Notes under the pieces: generated by a model | Database searches by the model: none | What the model saw: the letters and a program-made list of their open reading frames with translations, nothing else | Told to the model about the DNA's origin: nothing | Translations under genes and position numbers: made by a program | In this document: in pieces, positions 38,398 to 48,859 of the stretch | How the letters are laid out: every line of letters begins with the position of its first letter | Numbering within the stretch: the stretch's first letter is position 1 | Source: Clostridium saccharoperbutylacetonicum N1-4(HMT) | GTDB taxonomy: Bacteria; Bacillota; Clostridia; Clostridiales; Clostridiaceae | Reading direction: 5' to 3' | NCBI RefSeq assembly: GCF_000340885.1 | Contig: NC_020291.1 | Span: 5,953,501 to 6,017,500 of the forward strand | DNA: 64,000 bases

Positions 38398-41300
38398 TTA
38401 TTGGACAATAATAGTTGTAGTAGCAGTTACACTTGGATCACCATTTGATTTTACTGTAACTAAAACTGTTCCACTAGCAGTTCCATTAAATAGAGCTGCT
38501 TTAGTATCAGCACTAACAGTAACACTTACTTTTGACGGATCTGAAACTAACCATGTAACACTACCATCAGTTACTCCAGCTGGTAATACAGCTGCACTTA
38601 AAGTTAGTGATGAACCACTATTAATTGTAACACTTCCACCATTTACTGAAGCAGCACCATTAGTTATTGCAATACTCTTAGGTGCATTTATAGATATTGT
38701 TTTTGAATTAGTTAATGTCACTCCATTTGCTGTTGTTGCTGTTACTGTTACAGCAATTGCCCCATTATCCTTAGCAGTTATAGTTGCGGTCTTCTTATCA
38801 GCACTAGTTGTAATACTTGCTTTTGTTGTATCTGATACTGACCAAGTTATTGCTGATGGTGTAGTAGCAGTACTTGGTACTAAATTATAGGTCATATCTA
38901 AAGTATCACCAATTTTAGTAATTCCAGCTGCTCCAGTAACACTAGTTACAGTCAAACCTGTTGCATCCTGACCTGATATTGTAATAGGCATCGTAGCTGT
39001 CTTTCCTCCATTTGCAGTTGCAGTCACATTTATAGTTCCATTTTCAACTGCTGTAAGTGTAACGGTTGAATCACCATTATCAACAAAAGTTGCTTTTCCT
39101 GTTACATTTTCAACAGACCATTTAACAACATTACTAGTTGCTGCTGCATCAACGGTTGCTGACAAACTTAATGACCCTTGGTTTGTTGTTATTGCACTTA
39201 TATCTGCACCATTCTTATCTTTTGGAAGCACAATTGTAACATTATTAGTTTTAGTTAGAGGATCCACTACAGTAATTTTTATTGGAGTAGAATTTAATCC
39301 CTTACCATCAGTTGAAATTGCTGTTACAGTAACTGTTCCTGTTTTATTACCTATCAATAATCCATTTACATTACTATCGAACGATGCACTTCCTGTATCG
39401 CCAACACCATTGCTTACCTGCCATTTTACTTGTTGATATTTAGCATCTCCACCAGTAACTGTTGCAGTCAACAATAAACCTTCGTTCACTCCGACTTTTC
39501 CTCCATTGGCTGGAGCATTAATTGCAATAGATTCTACCTCTTGAATTTGGTTATAGATTGATACTGTTGCACTACCAGTTTTTGTTTTACCATCAACATC
39601 TGCCACAGTTGCATATACTGTCACGGTTCCATTTTTAACTGCTTGAATTCTAACCGTATTTCCGCTTGTGCCAGCAGGATCTATAATTGCACTTCCTCCA
39701 TCGCTTCCACCTACAATAGACCATGTTACAGCCGATGCAGTTGTAGTAGCATAAGTTGGAGTTATAGTTGCAATAAAATCAACAGTTCCATTATCATCAC
39801 TTACATATGCATGAGTAGCTCCAGTTGCAGTAGCTACATTAATATTTGAAATTGGTATTTGCTTACCAGTTCCAGTTATAGTAACGCCTTGGGTATCACT
39901 AGCAGTTGAGCCATCAGTTGCAGCTGCCTTTACTGTAACTGTTCCATCTGATGTCGGAGTTAATAAACCTGTTGTTGGATTTATACTTGCACTTCCTGTA
40001 CCATTTGTAACAGTCCATTTCACTGCAGCACCAGTTGTTATTACTTTAGAATTTTCTCCTGTTATTACTGCAATCATTTGTACTGGATTTGTTCCACTCG
40101 CTGCATTTGGACCTGTTATATCAATACTAGCAATCTTAACTATTTGTCCAGTTATTGTTACATCTTGAGTAGCAATCTTATTTCCATCTGCAGTCACAAT
40201 TTGAACCGTAATTGATCCATTACCAATAGCACTTACAACTCCATTTCTGCTGATTGTTGCAACTTTAGCTATATCAGAAGCTGCTGTCACTTCAACTCCA
40301 TCTTCATTTTTAGCTTTAATAATTGACCAAGTTACTTCTTTATTGCTTGCAGTAGCTGGTAATATATTAACGGCTAATTGAAGCGTTCCATCATTCTTAG
40401 ATATTGCCATAGTATCTGTTGCATTAGCAGTACCTATATTTACACTATCAACTGGGATAACAGTAGTTTGTCCTGTTATTGTTACAGTCGCACTTCCAAC
40501 AATTCCAGAACCATCTTTAGCTGTTGCTTTAACTGTAACTGTTCCATTTGAAATAGCTTTAATAGTGATATTATTTCCACTTATGCTGCTGACAGTCGCA
40601 CTTCCTGTTCCATTTTGCACATCCCAAGTAACATCTTGAGTAGTTGCATCATTTGGCAATATGCTAGCGACAAGATCTAAAGTTCCACCATTTGATGTTA
40701 TAACTGGTGTTCCTCCTGTCTTAGTAGTTACAAGAATCTTACCTACATTAACTACTACATCAGTAGCACTTACAGTAACATCCTTAGTTTCACTTACACC
40801 AGAGCCATCTGTAGCTGTTGCTTTAACAGTTACTGTTCCTGCTGTTACTCCTGTTAATACTCCAGTATTTTGATCAATTGTAGCTGAACCTGTTCCATTT
40901 GTCACAGTCCATTTTACAGCACTAGTGGCTGCATTACTTGGTGATACCTGTGCTGTCATTTGACTAGTCTTACCTACAGTAACATATGAACTTCCATTTA
41001 TAGTAATTCCAGTTACATAAACGGTAGTATCATCATTCCACTGAGCATATAGAACTGTATCTCCTTTTATCTTTATATCATCATTACCATCATAATCTGT
41101 TCCTGAACCATCTTTTCTAGTATTCCATTCTTTAAATTTATAGCTTGTCTTAGTTGGCGCAAATAAATCAGCTTTTTTACCATATTTAACCATTTCAGTT
41201 TTAATAATTCCATCAGTTTTTGAGTCTTTATAAGTAAGTGTAAACTTTCTTCCTTCCTTAGCATCCTCATAATCTGCTTGTGTCTTATCCTGAACTACCT

Positions 41301-41856
41301 CATTATATTCTGACTTTGTTGGAGAGCTGACAGTTTTTGAACTGCTGTTTAAAACTTGAACAAGATTTCCAGCCGAGTCAAATTCTTTGTCAGGAGTTGG
41401 AGCTCTATATCCGGCTACTTGTCCATCACTTCCAATTGTATAAAACACTCCATTAATAATTGTATTACTAGTTTTCATAATACCTTTATCATCAAATATG
41501 TAAACTCTACCATCTATATTAATGACACCGGTTTGAATTGCTCCAGTCGAATCCGCATAATAATAATTTTTATTATATTTAATCCAACCAGTCTTTAAGG
41601 AACCATCGTCTTGAAGGAAATACCAAGAATCTCCTGCTTGAATCCATCCTTTTTGCATTCTTCCATAGCTGTCAAAATAATATAAACTTCCATCAATCTT
41701 TTTCCATCCTGTTACTTTCTTGCCATCTTGCATAAAATAATAATTACCTTGATAATCATTAACCCATGCAGCTGAAGCTACAGTTGGCGCTAAAGTAAAC
41801 AGTGTTGTTGATATAATAGTTCCTACAACTATCTTATTTATCAATTCACGTTTCAT
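38398..41856 (-). CDS. Large choline-binding surface protein with nine Big_2 domains
   Basis: The 1152-residue protein has a signal peptide and about six N-terminal choline-binding repeats (to about residue 150). One InlB/Flg_new-like domain follows (about 198-275; KFKEWNTRKDGSGTDY...TVLYAQWNDD), then about nine Big_2 Ig-like domains of 85-105 residues each (for example VKWTVTNGTGSATIDQNTGVLTG with VTVKATATDGSG). It ends directly in the last Ig domain (TTIIVQ). The long Ig stalk should project from the wall, with the anchor at the base. It is a domain-expanded paralog of the gene just downstream. Related modules at DNA level (TGTTCCATT, CCATTTTAC blocks) could recombine. Confidence 0.92.
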   Translation of the reverse strand: MKRELINKIVVGTIISTTLFTLAPTVASAAWVNDYQGNYYFMQDGKKVTGWKKIDGSLYYFDSYGRMQKGWIQAGDSWYFLQDDGSLKTGWIKYNKNYYYADSTGAIQTGVINIDGRVYIFDDKGIMKTSNTIINGVFYTIGSDGQVAGYRAPTPDKEFDSAGNLVQVLNSSSKTVSSPTKSEYNEVVQDKTQADYEDAKEGRKFTLTYKDSKTDGIIKTEMVKYGKKADLFAPTKTSYKFKEWNTRKDGSGTDYDGNDDIKIKGDTVLYAQWNDDTTVYVTGITINGSSYVTVGKTSQMTAQVSPSNAATSAVKWTVTNGTGSATIDQNTGVLTGVTAGTVTVKATATDGSGVSETKDVTVSATDVVVNVGKILVTTKTGGTPVITSNGGTLDLVASILPNDATTQDVTWDVQNGTGSATVSSISGNNITIKAISNGTVTVKATAKDGSGIVGSATVTITGQTTVIPVDSVNIGTANATDTMAISKNDGTLQLAVNILPATASNKEVTWSIIKAKNEDGVEVTAASDIAKVATISRNGVVSAIGNGSITVQIVTADGNKIATQDVTITGQIVKIASIDITGPNAASGTNPVQMIAVITGENSKVITTGAAVKWTVTNGTGSASINPTTGLLTPTSDGTVTVKAAATDGSTASDTQGVTITGTGKQIPISNINVATATGATHAYVSDDNGTVDFIATITPTYATTTASAVTWSIVGGSDGGSAIIDPAGTSGNTVRIQAVKNGTVTVYATVADVDGKTKTGSATVSIYNQIQEVESIAINAPANGGKVGVNEGLLLTATVTGGDAKYQQVKWQVSNGVGDTGSASFDSNVNGLLIGNKTGTVTVTAISTDGKGLNSTPIKITVVDPLTKTNNVTIVLPKDKNGADISAITTNQGSLSLSATVDAAATSNVVKWSVENVTGKATFVDNGDSTVTLTAVENGTINVTATANGGKTATMPITISGQDATGLTVTSVTGAAGITKIGDTLDMTYNLVPSTATTPSAITWSVSDTTKASITTSADKKTATITAKDNGAIAVTVTATTANGVTLTNSKTISINAPKSIAITNGAASVNGGSVTINSGSSLTLSAAVLPAGVTDGSVTWLVSDPSKVSVTVSADTKAALFNGTASGTVLVTVKSNGDPSVTATTTIIVQ

Positions 41857-42109
41857 TAAACTTCCCCCTATTAAATATTTTAAGTATGTAATTTTTTATT
41901 TATTCTCTCGTAAAACAAAAACATATTATAAATTATTATCGAAATATTTTAGTAGAACTATATAGTTATAGTACCATATTACACTAAAATAAGTACATAT
42001 ATAAACTTATATTGTCAATGTTCAGTGATCAAGTTTTAATAGTCAATTTTCGATGATAAATTTTGGGCAGCCCTTGAAACTTTATTAATTTTAAATAGCA
42101 TATAAGAGT

Positions 42110-42211
42110 GTTTCAAATAAATGTTGTTGATATTGTAAATCTGATGATGCTATAAATGTAAATAAACATTACCAAAAATATAAATAGACTTTACCAACAT
42201 TTATTTAAAAC
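42110..42211. repeat. Hairpin element with AAATAAATGTTG arms
   Basis: A 17-bp inverted repeat with one mismatch (GTTTCAAATAAATGTTG with CAACATTTATTTAAAAC) encloses about 68 nt with further inner GTAAA/TTTAC pairing. A close relative of one arm, CTGTTTAAAATAAATGTTGG, occurs at about 31543. The rest of 41857-42410 shows no gene. Confidence 0.55.
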
Positions 42212-42410
42212 AGCATAACATGGAACATTTTTATTATTTATTATAACGGTTTATATATGTTGCAAAAATAATCCTTAATAACATAAAGATTTCCAAAGGA
42301 TGCTAACATTCATTGACCCTTGAATATGTATTGAACATTTATAATTACAATATATATTATAAAATAAGTTTATAACTCTCTAGTAATCTTGATAATTTCC
42401 AAATACAAAA

Positions 42411-42548
42411 GACACTAAGAGTTGAATTCTTTTACTTCAGCTTATTTGCATTAATAAACTAAAGCAAGTGCAATTTTACTCTTAGTGCCTTATTAATTTT
42501 TACTCTTAGTGCCTTATTAATTTTTACTCTCAGTACCTTATTAATTTT
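42411..42548 (-). terminator. Terminator with triplicated 24-bp arm
   Basis: GACACTAAGAGTTGAATT (from 42411) pairs with CAATTTTACTCTTAGTGCC (to about 42489). The right arm belongs to a 24-bp tandem repeat, ACTCTTAGTGCCTTATTAAT plus TTTT, present three times (42478-42501, 42502-42525, 42526-42548, the last with two changes). The left arm could pair with any of the three. It follows the stop of the 42594 gene. Confidence 0.7.
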
Positions 42549-42593
42549 CAAATCCCTTTACACGTAGCTATTTTAATAAATCGCCTTATTAAC

Positions 42594-44597
42594 CTAGCTT
42601 AATGTTCCATCTGAATTAAATACATATTTTGTTCCATCGATATATCTTGTGCCAGTCACCATTATACCATTAACATTAAAGTAATAGGTATTTCCATTTA
42701 CAGTAACCCATTCATTCTTCTTCATTTTTCCTGTACTATCATCTAAATAGCTCCATCCATCATTAGATGATGCCCAACCAGTTTGCATTACTCCATCGCT
42801 ATTTGAGTAATACCAGCTTCCATCTGCTCTAAACCAGCCTGTTTGTAATTCCCCTGAAGGATCTTTGAAACAGTACCACTTATCTCCTAATTGAAGCCAG
42901 TTTGTTGCAGCTTGTCCATTATCTTTTAAGTAACACCATTTATCTTTATTCTTTTTCCAAGCTGAAGTTACCATTGAACCATCTGCATTAAAGTCATACC
43001 AATAATCGTCAATTTTTATCCAATCTTTAGCTCTCTTACCATCAGCTTTTAGATAGTAACTTTTTCCTCCAACATTAACCCAATCCATTTTTTTGACAGC
43101 ACCATCTTCTCCAACGAAGTAATAGTCATCTCCATCTTGAATCCATTGATTGAATAATTCATAGCCCTTTTTCTTATCAAAATAAGCTCTGTTACCATCA
43201 ACAATCTGCCAGCCTGTTTCCATTGCGCCATCTATTCTATTGAAGTAATAAGTTTTTCCATTAATCTTTTGAACACCTTTTAAACTTACGCCATCTTTAT
43301 CATAATAATAAACATAGCCATCTCTTTTTCCCCAGCCTTCGCTATTATCGAATCTATCAAACACCTTGTCCCAAGCATTATCAACATCATCACTCTTGTC
43401 TTTAATAGCATTTGATAAATCATCTATTGAATCACTAATTTTATCAAGATTATTAGTTATACCGCTTACTGAATTTGAAATTTCATTATTAAAATCTGGT
43501 ACCATTGCATAAGTTCCAGGTTTAATCATTGCAGCAGCTACAGTCGTATAAGTACTTGGTATAACTGTAGTTAAATAAGATACTATCATATTTTTTTCAT
43601 ATGCATCAACTGGAATATCATATAAATAAACTTTATTTGTTGATGAATTAGTAGTTAAAGATATTCCTAAAACATTTGTGCTGATTCCCATTGAACTTAA
43701 ATCTATATTGTTAGTAACTCCTTTTAAATTAGTAACACCAGAAAAATCAATTACATTTAATGTATCTGCTTGAGTTGCAGCACTTGAACCATACTTCAAC
43801 ATTTTATATACAGGATTATTTATTGCATATACTTTGTTGTTGGTTGAATCCACAACATTTATATCAAGCCCATCACAAATTACATTCATACTAACTGCAC
43901 TTAAATCAATTGTTTTCCCATAAGTAGAATTTCCTGATAAAGGAAGAGCAGGTATTAAATTCGCACTACTATAAGTAGCATTTTTACCAGTTCCATTTAA
44001 AGTATCAGACGGAAAAGTTGCTAACCCAAGAGGTCCTCCCACAGCAAAGCCTTGAGCCACTACATTTGTTCCACGCTTCACTGTATATTTGTATACAGGT
44101 ACACTTTTTGCTGCTTCCTTAATAGATGTTGTTGTGACACCTGAAGCTAAACTAGTTTGGACAATTCCTACAGCTACTACTAATTGTGCACCCTTTGCCC
44201 TATACTCTGCTGTAGGTCCATATGCACTCAAATACTGGCCATAATTATAAACACTTGTCAAACCTGCTGAAATTGTACCAATATTAGCCTGTAAACTAGT
44301 TGCTATCGTTGAAGCTGCAGTATCACTTAAAGTGTATGATAAAGTTCCACATGGTTCAAATTGAGAAACAACATCTGTAGCTGGATTGAAGCCTGCTGAA
44401 GGATATTGTCCACTTAACTTTGTAACCAATTCTGCCTGAGCTACTGCTGCATATGCCGCCTCAGTACTTGAAGCCGAAGTTGCTACTGAAGTTGTATCTG
44501 CCTTTGCATTTATGTTTGAAATTCCAATTGGTGAAATCGTACTAAAGCTTGTAGTTATAAGTATCAACGCCACTATTTTACTAATTTTTCTAATCAT
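42594..44597 (-). CDS. Choline-binding surface protein with unrecognised N-terminal domain
   Basis: The protein of about 667 residues has a signal peptide (MIRKISKIVAL, cleavage near NAKA). An Ala/Ser/Thr-rich region of about 350 residues follows that I do not recognise; GTLSYTLSDTAAS and VYKMLKYGSSAATQADTLNVIDFSGVTN are sample stretches. A short acidic helical spacer (DSIDDLSNAIKDKSDDVDNAW) leads to about twelve choline-binding repeats (GWFRADGSWYYSNSDGVMQT, EWVTVNGNTYYFNVNGIMVT). I chose the ATG at 44597, eight bases after GGAGG; the earlier ATG (44612) overlaps that site. The protein should be secreted and wall-attached by choline. Function unknown. Confidence 0.88.
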   Translation of the reverse strand: MIRKISKIVALILITTSFSTISPIGISNINAKADTTSVATSASSTEAAYAAVAQAELVTKLSGQYPSAGFNPATDVVSQFEPCGTLSYTLSDTAASTIATSLQANIGTISAGLTSVYNYGQYLSAYGPTAEYRAKGAQLVVAVGIVQTSLASGVTTTSIKEAAKSVPVYKYTVKRGTNVVAQGFAVGGPLGLATFPSDTLNGTGKNATYSSANLIPALPLSGNSTYGKTIDLSAVSMNVICDGLDINVVDSTNNKVYAINNPVYKMLKYGSSAATQADTLNVIDFSGVTNLKGVTNNIDLSSMGISTNVLGISLTTNSSTNKVYLYDIPVDAYEKNMIVSYLTTVIPSTYTTVAAAMIKPGTYAMVPDFNNEISNSVSGITNNLDKISDSIDDLSNAIKDKSDDVDNAWDKVFDRFDNSEGWGKRDGYVYYYDKDGVSLKGVQKINGKTYYFNRIDGAMETGWQIVDGNRAYFDKKKGYELFNQWIQDGDDYYFVGEDGAVKKMDWVNVGGKSYYLKADGKRAKDWIKIDDYWYDFNADGSMVTSAWKKNKDKWCYLKDNGQAATNWLQLGDKWYCFKDPSGELQTGWFRADGSWYYSNSDGVMQTGWASSNDGWSYLDDSTGKMKKNEWVTVNGNTYYFNVNGIMVTGTRYIDGTKYVFNSDGTLS

Positions 44598-44769
44598 ATA
44601 AATCGCCTCCATAATATCTACATCTATTATACCATTTATACTGACCAGTTCAAATATTTTATTATCTATATGTTCTAAAAATTTTCTTCATTAAGATTTA
44701 ATTACTATATTAAAGTGGTTGAATAAGGCAACTAACTAAATTATGAACTTTCTTAATTAGAACTTATAT

Positions 44770-46824
44770 CTACAATAAAATATTTTCTTCTTCTAATAAT
44801 TTTATAAACTCTTTTACCAAATATGGATCAAATTGCTCACCCGAACATTTTTTAAGCTCCTCAATAACATATTCTTTTTCATAAGTTTCTTTATAAATTC
44901 TTCTATGAGTCATAACATCATAGGAATCAACAATACTTATAATCCTTGATAATAACGGTATTTCTTCTCCCTTAAGTTTGTTAGGGTAGCCTGTACCATC
45001 ATACCTTTCATGATGAGCCAATATTTTGTTTGCAATATGAGCTAATTCAGGGGTTGAAGAAGCTATTCTATATCCTATATCACAATGGGTTTTCATAATA
45101 ACCCATTCTTCATCTGTAAGCTTTCCAGGCTTCATTAAAATATTCTCTGGTATACCTATTTTTCCTATATCATGCAAGGAAGAAAGAAGTTCTAACTCAT
45201 CAAGTTTTTCTGTTGTTAATCCAAGCTTTTTGCCCAATTTCAAACTTAACCATTTAATCCTTATAGTATGTTCCTCTGTTTCGCTATCTTTTTCATGTAA
45301 GGTTTTCAAAAGTGACTGTATAGCTGCACTTCTTGCACTTTTATTTTCCATAAGCTTACTTCTGTACATTCTCTTTTCAGCCAAACTCATAACATTTTCT
45401 GTATTAGAATTTTCTTCATAGTATCCAGCATATCCCCACGCTATACTTATTTTAAAGTGAAACTCTGTTTCGTTATTACATTTTTCTTTTATTCTATCTA
45501 TTAAATCAGTAACATAATAAGAATCTTTATTTCTAACTAATATTACAAATTCATCGCCTCCCCATCTAGAAATAACATCATCCTCAGCACAAATTTCTTT
45601 AAGTATTTTCCCCACAAGAACAAGTAACTTATCGCCCTCAAAGTGGCCTAAAGCATCATTAGTTAATTTTAATCCATTAAGATCTCCCATTAAAATAAAA
45701 TAATTCTCAAACTTATTCTCATCTAATTCATCAAGTATTTTTTCTATATATGCTCTGTTGTTAAGCTTAGTAAGTTTATCACAATAACTTAAAAATCTTA
45801 TTTCATCATTGGCACAATTAAGTTCTGAAAGCATTTTATTTGTTGCAGCTGCCAATTTGTAAACTTCATCTTTCCCCGAAATTTCAATATTTAAAGAGGT
45901 ATCTTTAGACTTACCAACTTTCTCCATGAATTTTGTTAATTTTGACAGTCTCTTTAAAATATATTTATTAATAATTAAAACATCAATTATTAAAACAATA
46001 ACAATCAAGCCTAAAAATTGGAGAATAAAACTCTTGAAAAAATAACCAATTTGATCATTATTATAACCGTTATCTATCAAACTGGCGCTAATTGAACTTT
46101 CCCCATTAATGTCTTTTATTATTTTAACGGCTTCAGAATATTTTTTATTATAAATAACCGTATTATTATCTATGTTTATAAACGAAACTTCATCATTTTG
46201 TTTATAATTTTCTTGTTGAAAATCACTTAATGTTAATTTAACACCAGCAATTTCTTCTATATAAGTTATTATATTTTTGTCAACTTCACGAGCCATAATT
46301 ATAAAGCCATTGCTTTTTGCATGCTTATTAGAAGAGGTTACAGGTATTATTGCTACTATATAAGTTTTTTCTTTATAAGACAACAATCCATTCTTTCCTT
46401 CATCACCATTAAAATTAGTATTAACTCCCAAAAGCCTTTCAACGAGCTTTTTACTAAATTCTTTGGAAACTGAACTTTCTTTTGAATATACAATCTCTTT
46501 ATTATTATTCACAAAAACAATGTTCTTTAAATTTAAATTTTCTATTGTCTCCTCCTGCAAATTTGAATTAACAAATTCTTGATTTGGTTCAGCTATAAAC
46601 CTATAAGTGTCATCCCATTGTCCCCAATCAGTAATAAGCCGTTGCATATTATCTTCTTCTTTATTAATCAAATAATCTATTACTTCAAAATTCCTTTTTA
46701 ATCTTCGTTCGTGTTCCTTGTCTATATATCCAAAATAGGAAAAATTAAATATTGAAATAGTTATTCCTATTATTGATAACATACTTAAAAAGCCAATTAA
46801 TAATGTTTTATGTTTGATACTCAT
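44770..46824 (-). CDS. Membrane c-di-GMP protein: CHASE4-like sensor, GGDEF, HD-GYP
   Basis: The protein of about 684 residues has a first membrane segment (about 8-32) and an extracellular CHASE4-like domain (LITDWGQWDDTYRF, EFVNSNLQ). A second membrane segment (about 262-285), a short HAMP-like linker, a GGDEF domain with an intact RWGGDEFVILV motif (near 421) and a C-terminal HD-GYP domain follow. The latter has SLHDIGKIGIP (HD near 551) and AHHERYDGTGYP. GGDEF domains make c-di-GMP and HD-GYP domains degrade it; both motifs look complete, so it may be bifunctional or the GGDEF may act as a GTP sensor. The ATG at 46824 has GAGGAG nine bases upstream. It lies among surface-protein genes, near a chemoreceptor. 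Confidence 0.92.
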   Translation of the reverse strand: MSIKHKTLLIGFLSMLSIIGITISIFNFSYFGYIDKEHERRLKRNFEVIDYLINKEEDNMQRLITDWGQWDDTYRFIAEPNQEFVNSNLQEETIENLNLKNIVFVNNNKEIVYSKESSVSKEFSKKLVERLLGVNTNFNGDEGKNGLLSYKEKTYIVAIIPVTSSNKHAKSNGFIIMAREVDKNIITYIEEIAGVKLTLSDFQQENYKQNDEVSFINIDNNTVIYNKKYSEAVKIIKDINGESSISASLIDNGYNNDQIGYFFKSFILQFLGLIVIVLIIDVLIINKYILKRLSKLTKFMEKVGKSKDTSLNIEISGKDEVYKLAAATNKMLSELNCANDEIRFLSYCDKLTKLNNRAYIEKILDELDENKFENYFILMGDLNGLKLTNDALGHFEGDKLLVLVGKILKEICAEDDVISRWGGDEFVILVRNKDSYYVTDLIDRIKEKCNNETEFHFKISIAWGYAGYYEENSNTENVMSLAEKRMYRSKLMENKSARSAAIQSLLKTLHEKDSETEEHTIRIKWLSLKLGKKLGLTTEKLDELELLSSLHDIGKIGIPENILMKPGKLTDEEWVIMKTHCDIGYRIASSTPELAHIANKILAHHERYDGTGYPNKLKGEEIPLLSRIISIVDSYDVMTHRRIYKETYEKEYVIEELKKCSGEQFDPYLVKEFIKLLEEENILL

Positions 46825-46895
46825 AAAATACATCTCCTCAACATTAAAGTATAGCTTCATACTTTCAGTTAATCATATGTTCAGTGTACTCATAA

Positions 46896-46945
46896 ATAGC
46901 CATCATACTAGTTGTATATAATATACAACTTAGCTTGATGGCTAT
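46896..46945. terminator. Hairpin between copy C and the HD-GYP gene
   Basis: ATAGCCATCA pairs with TGATGGCTAT, and inside it AGTTGTATAT pairs with ATATACAACT. The T-rich tail is on the plus strand, so termination of the minus-strand chemoreceptor transcript is uncertain. Confidence 0.5.
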
Positions 46946-47014
46946 AATTTAATATATATTTTCCAATTAAAATGTTTAATTGCAATGTATAATTTTAATT
47001 AGAACTCATATATA

Positions 47015-47321
47015 GATATCCAATTTAATCATTCAACTTATAAATGTAATATATATGTATTATTGAGAAATTATAATCGTAACACTACACTAGAAATCAG
47101 ATGCATTTTTCTGGAAGCAGGCATGTGAAATTGAGCTGATGATGGTTCTTAATGGGGCCTGTTTCATTTAAAGCTTGTCCAGATTTTACATCTGGAACAC
47201 GCTGAAATGACGACAAGACGCCATTTAAAACCTTCCAGCGAAAATTTCACTAGTCCTGTGGAAGATAAATGTATCTGATTTCGGTAATTGTTGCATAAGT
47301 CTAATTCTCGCTTTGGATATC
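47015..47321 (+). repeat. Dispersed palindromic element, copy C
   Basis: The 307-bp copy has perfect 13-bp inverted ends, TATAGATATCCAA and TTGGATATCTATA, counting the flanking TATA. The apical part is a short CCAGAT-TTTAC-ATCTGG hairpin, which lacks the extra stem seen in copies B and D. It begins only 18 bp after the stop codon of the chemoreceptor gene on the minus strand. Confidence 0.88.
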
Positions 47322-47339
47322 TATACTAATAAAATTTCA

Positions 47340-48647
47340 TTATTTCACTTTGAATTTTTGTACCAATTCATTTAAGTGTATTGCTATTTTTGCTTGTTCA
47401 GTTGCAGCATGAGCCACTTGTTCCATAGCAGAAGAACTTCTTCCAATTTCAGCTTGTATGTTTTCACTACTTACTGATGACTTTTGAACATCCGCTGCTG
47501 TGCTTTGAAGAGCTTGATTAATTTGTTCAACTGTAGCTTCAACTTCTTGTGCCATTGAAACTAACTCTTCTGACATAGTGCTCACAAATTCACCATCATT
47601 GCTATATTTTTCTCCAACCTTAGCATAATCTTGTAACTGTTTGTCCACTTCAGTTGACATAAAATTAAGTATATCATTACTATTTTCAGATAGATTTTTA
47701 ACAGCCTCATTAATTTTTCCTATTGTGTCTTGAATTGTAACAACAGTTTGTGAAGATTCCTCTGCAAGCTTTCTAATTTCTTCTGCAACAACTGCAAAAC
47801 CTTTTCCAGATTCCCCTGCTCTTGCTGCTTCAATTGCTGCATTTAAAGCTAACAAATTAGTTTGTTCAGCTATATCTGCTATTGCACCTGCCATAACTTT
47901 AACTTCTTCAACAACCTTTGCATCTTGTATTGCTTTTGCAATGTTCTTTTCTTTTTGATCTCTAATTTGAGCTGTATTTCTTATTGCTATTTGGCTATCA
48001 TTCTTTATACCTTCAGCTCTTTTCTTAATCTTTTCAGCATTAGTACTTCCTGCTTCAGCTTTACCAGCTAATCCTTCCATATTAGTATTTACTTCTTCTA
48101 TAGAAGCTGCAATTTCCTCAGCTGTAGCACTTGTTTCAGTCATAGTTACATTTATATTTTTTGAAGACCTATCAACTTCTTCAAGTTTAGCTGTGACTTC
48201 TTCTATGTTTGCTGATAATTCTTGGCTTAATGCACTCATATTTGATGATTCATTAAGTATTATTGTAATAAGTTCTCTAATGTTCTTTTGGGCAATATTC
48301 AATTCCCTTCCAGTATTTCCAATTTCATCATTTTTAGCCATTTCACATTCTTCTGTAAAATCATATGCTGCTAATTGCTTTGCAAACGTCTGTAGGTTAT
48401 TTAATCTTTTAATTATACTTTTATTCATATACATTGCTGCAATCACTGCTATAACAACACTTATAACGCACAGTCCTGTTGTTGTAATAATGTCGCTAGC
48501 TATTGTATCTCCATTAGCCAAACCATTTCTTATATCCGAAAGTTGTTTGAAATTTACAAATCCCGATATAAGTACCAAAACACTCATAATTACATATGTT
48601 ATTATAAGTTTAGCCTTAAGAGATATATTTTTTTTATTTCCGTCCAT
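47340..48647 (-). CDS. Methyl-accepting chemotaxis protein
   Basis: The protein of about 435 residues has two membrane segments (about 11-30 and 51-70) separated by only about 20 extracellular residues. A HAMP-like region and a full cytoplasmic signalling domain with the hairpin-tip signature [21 protein letters not shown] follow. With almost no outside domain it probably senses through the membrane, an internal signal or a partner protein. I chose the ATG at 48647, eight bases after AGGGGG; an ATG two codons earlier nearly abuts the site. It is monocistronic and close to the HD-GYP gene, with copy C of the dispersed element in between. Confidence 0.93.
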   Translation of the reverse strand: MDGNKKNISLKAKLIITYVIMSVLVLISGFVNFKQLSDIRNGLANGDTIASDIITTTGLCVISVVIAVIAAMYMNKSIIKRLNNLQTFAKQLAAYDFTEECEMAKNDEIGNTGRELNIAQKNIRELITIILNESSNMSALSQELSANIEEVTAKLEEVDRSSKNINVTMTETSATAEEIAASIEEVNTNMEGLAGKAEAGSTNAEKIKKRAEGIKNDSQIAIRNTAQIRDQKEKNIAKAIQDAKVVEEVKVMAGAIADIAEQTNLLALNAAIEAARAGESGKGFAVVAEEIRKLAEESSQTVVTIQDTIGKINEAVKNLSENSNDILNFMSTEVDKQLQDYAKVGEKYSNDGEFVSTMSEELVSMAQEVEATVEQINQALQSTAADVQKSSVSSENIQAEIGRSSSAMEQVAHAATEQAKIAIHLNELVQKFKVK

Positions 48648-48859
48648 CTTCATTCCCCCTGATTTCCTTATCCTGTAATATCATGTAATACAAACAAAAA
48701 CGAGACTAATTATGTAAATTACCCACTCCTTTCTTATTGCATTTATAATACCATTTTCCCCTTATATATTCAATAAAGCTTAATGTTAAATTCTTAATCA
48801 AAAACAGCAACCACTTTAATTGATAATCTACACTCAAACTTTGTACTTATTTCATAAAT

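Noticed and set aside
37408..39849. Several plus-strand frames opposite the Big_2 protein genes
   Set aside because: They are shadows of the Ser/Thr/Val-rich repeats on the minus strand and lack ribosome-binding sites.
42478..42548. 24-bp tandem repeats considered as a CRISPR array
   Set aside because: The copies are directly adjacent with no spacers, and no cas gene is present.
48193..48678. 161-codon plus-strand frame opposite the chemoreceptor gene
   Set aside because: It is antisense to strongly conserved MCP coding sequence; the hydrophobicity is a mirror effect of the coiled-coil codons.
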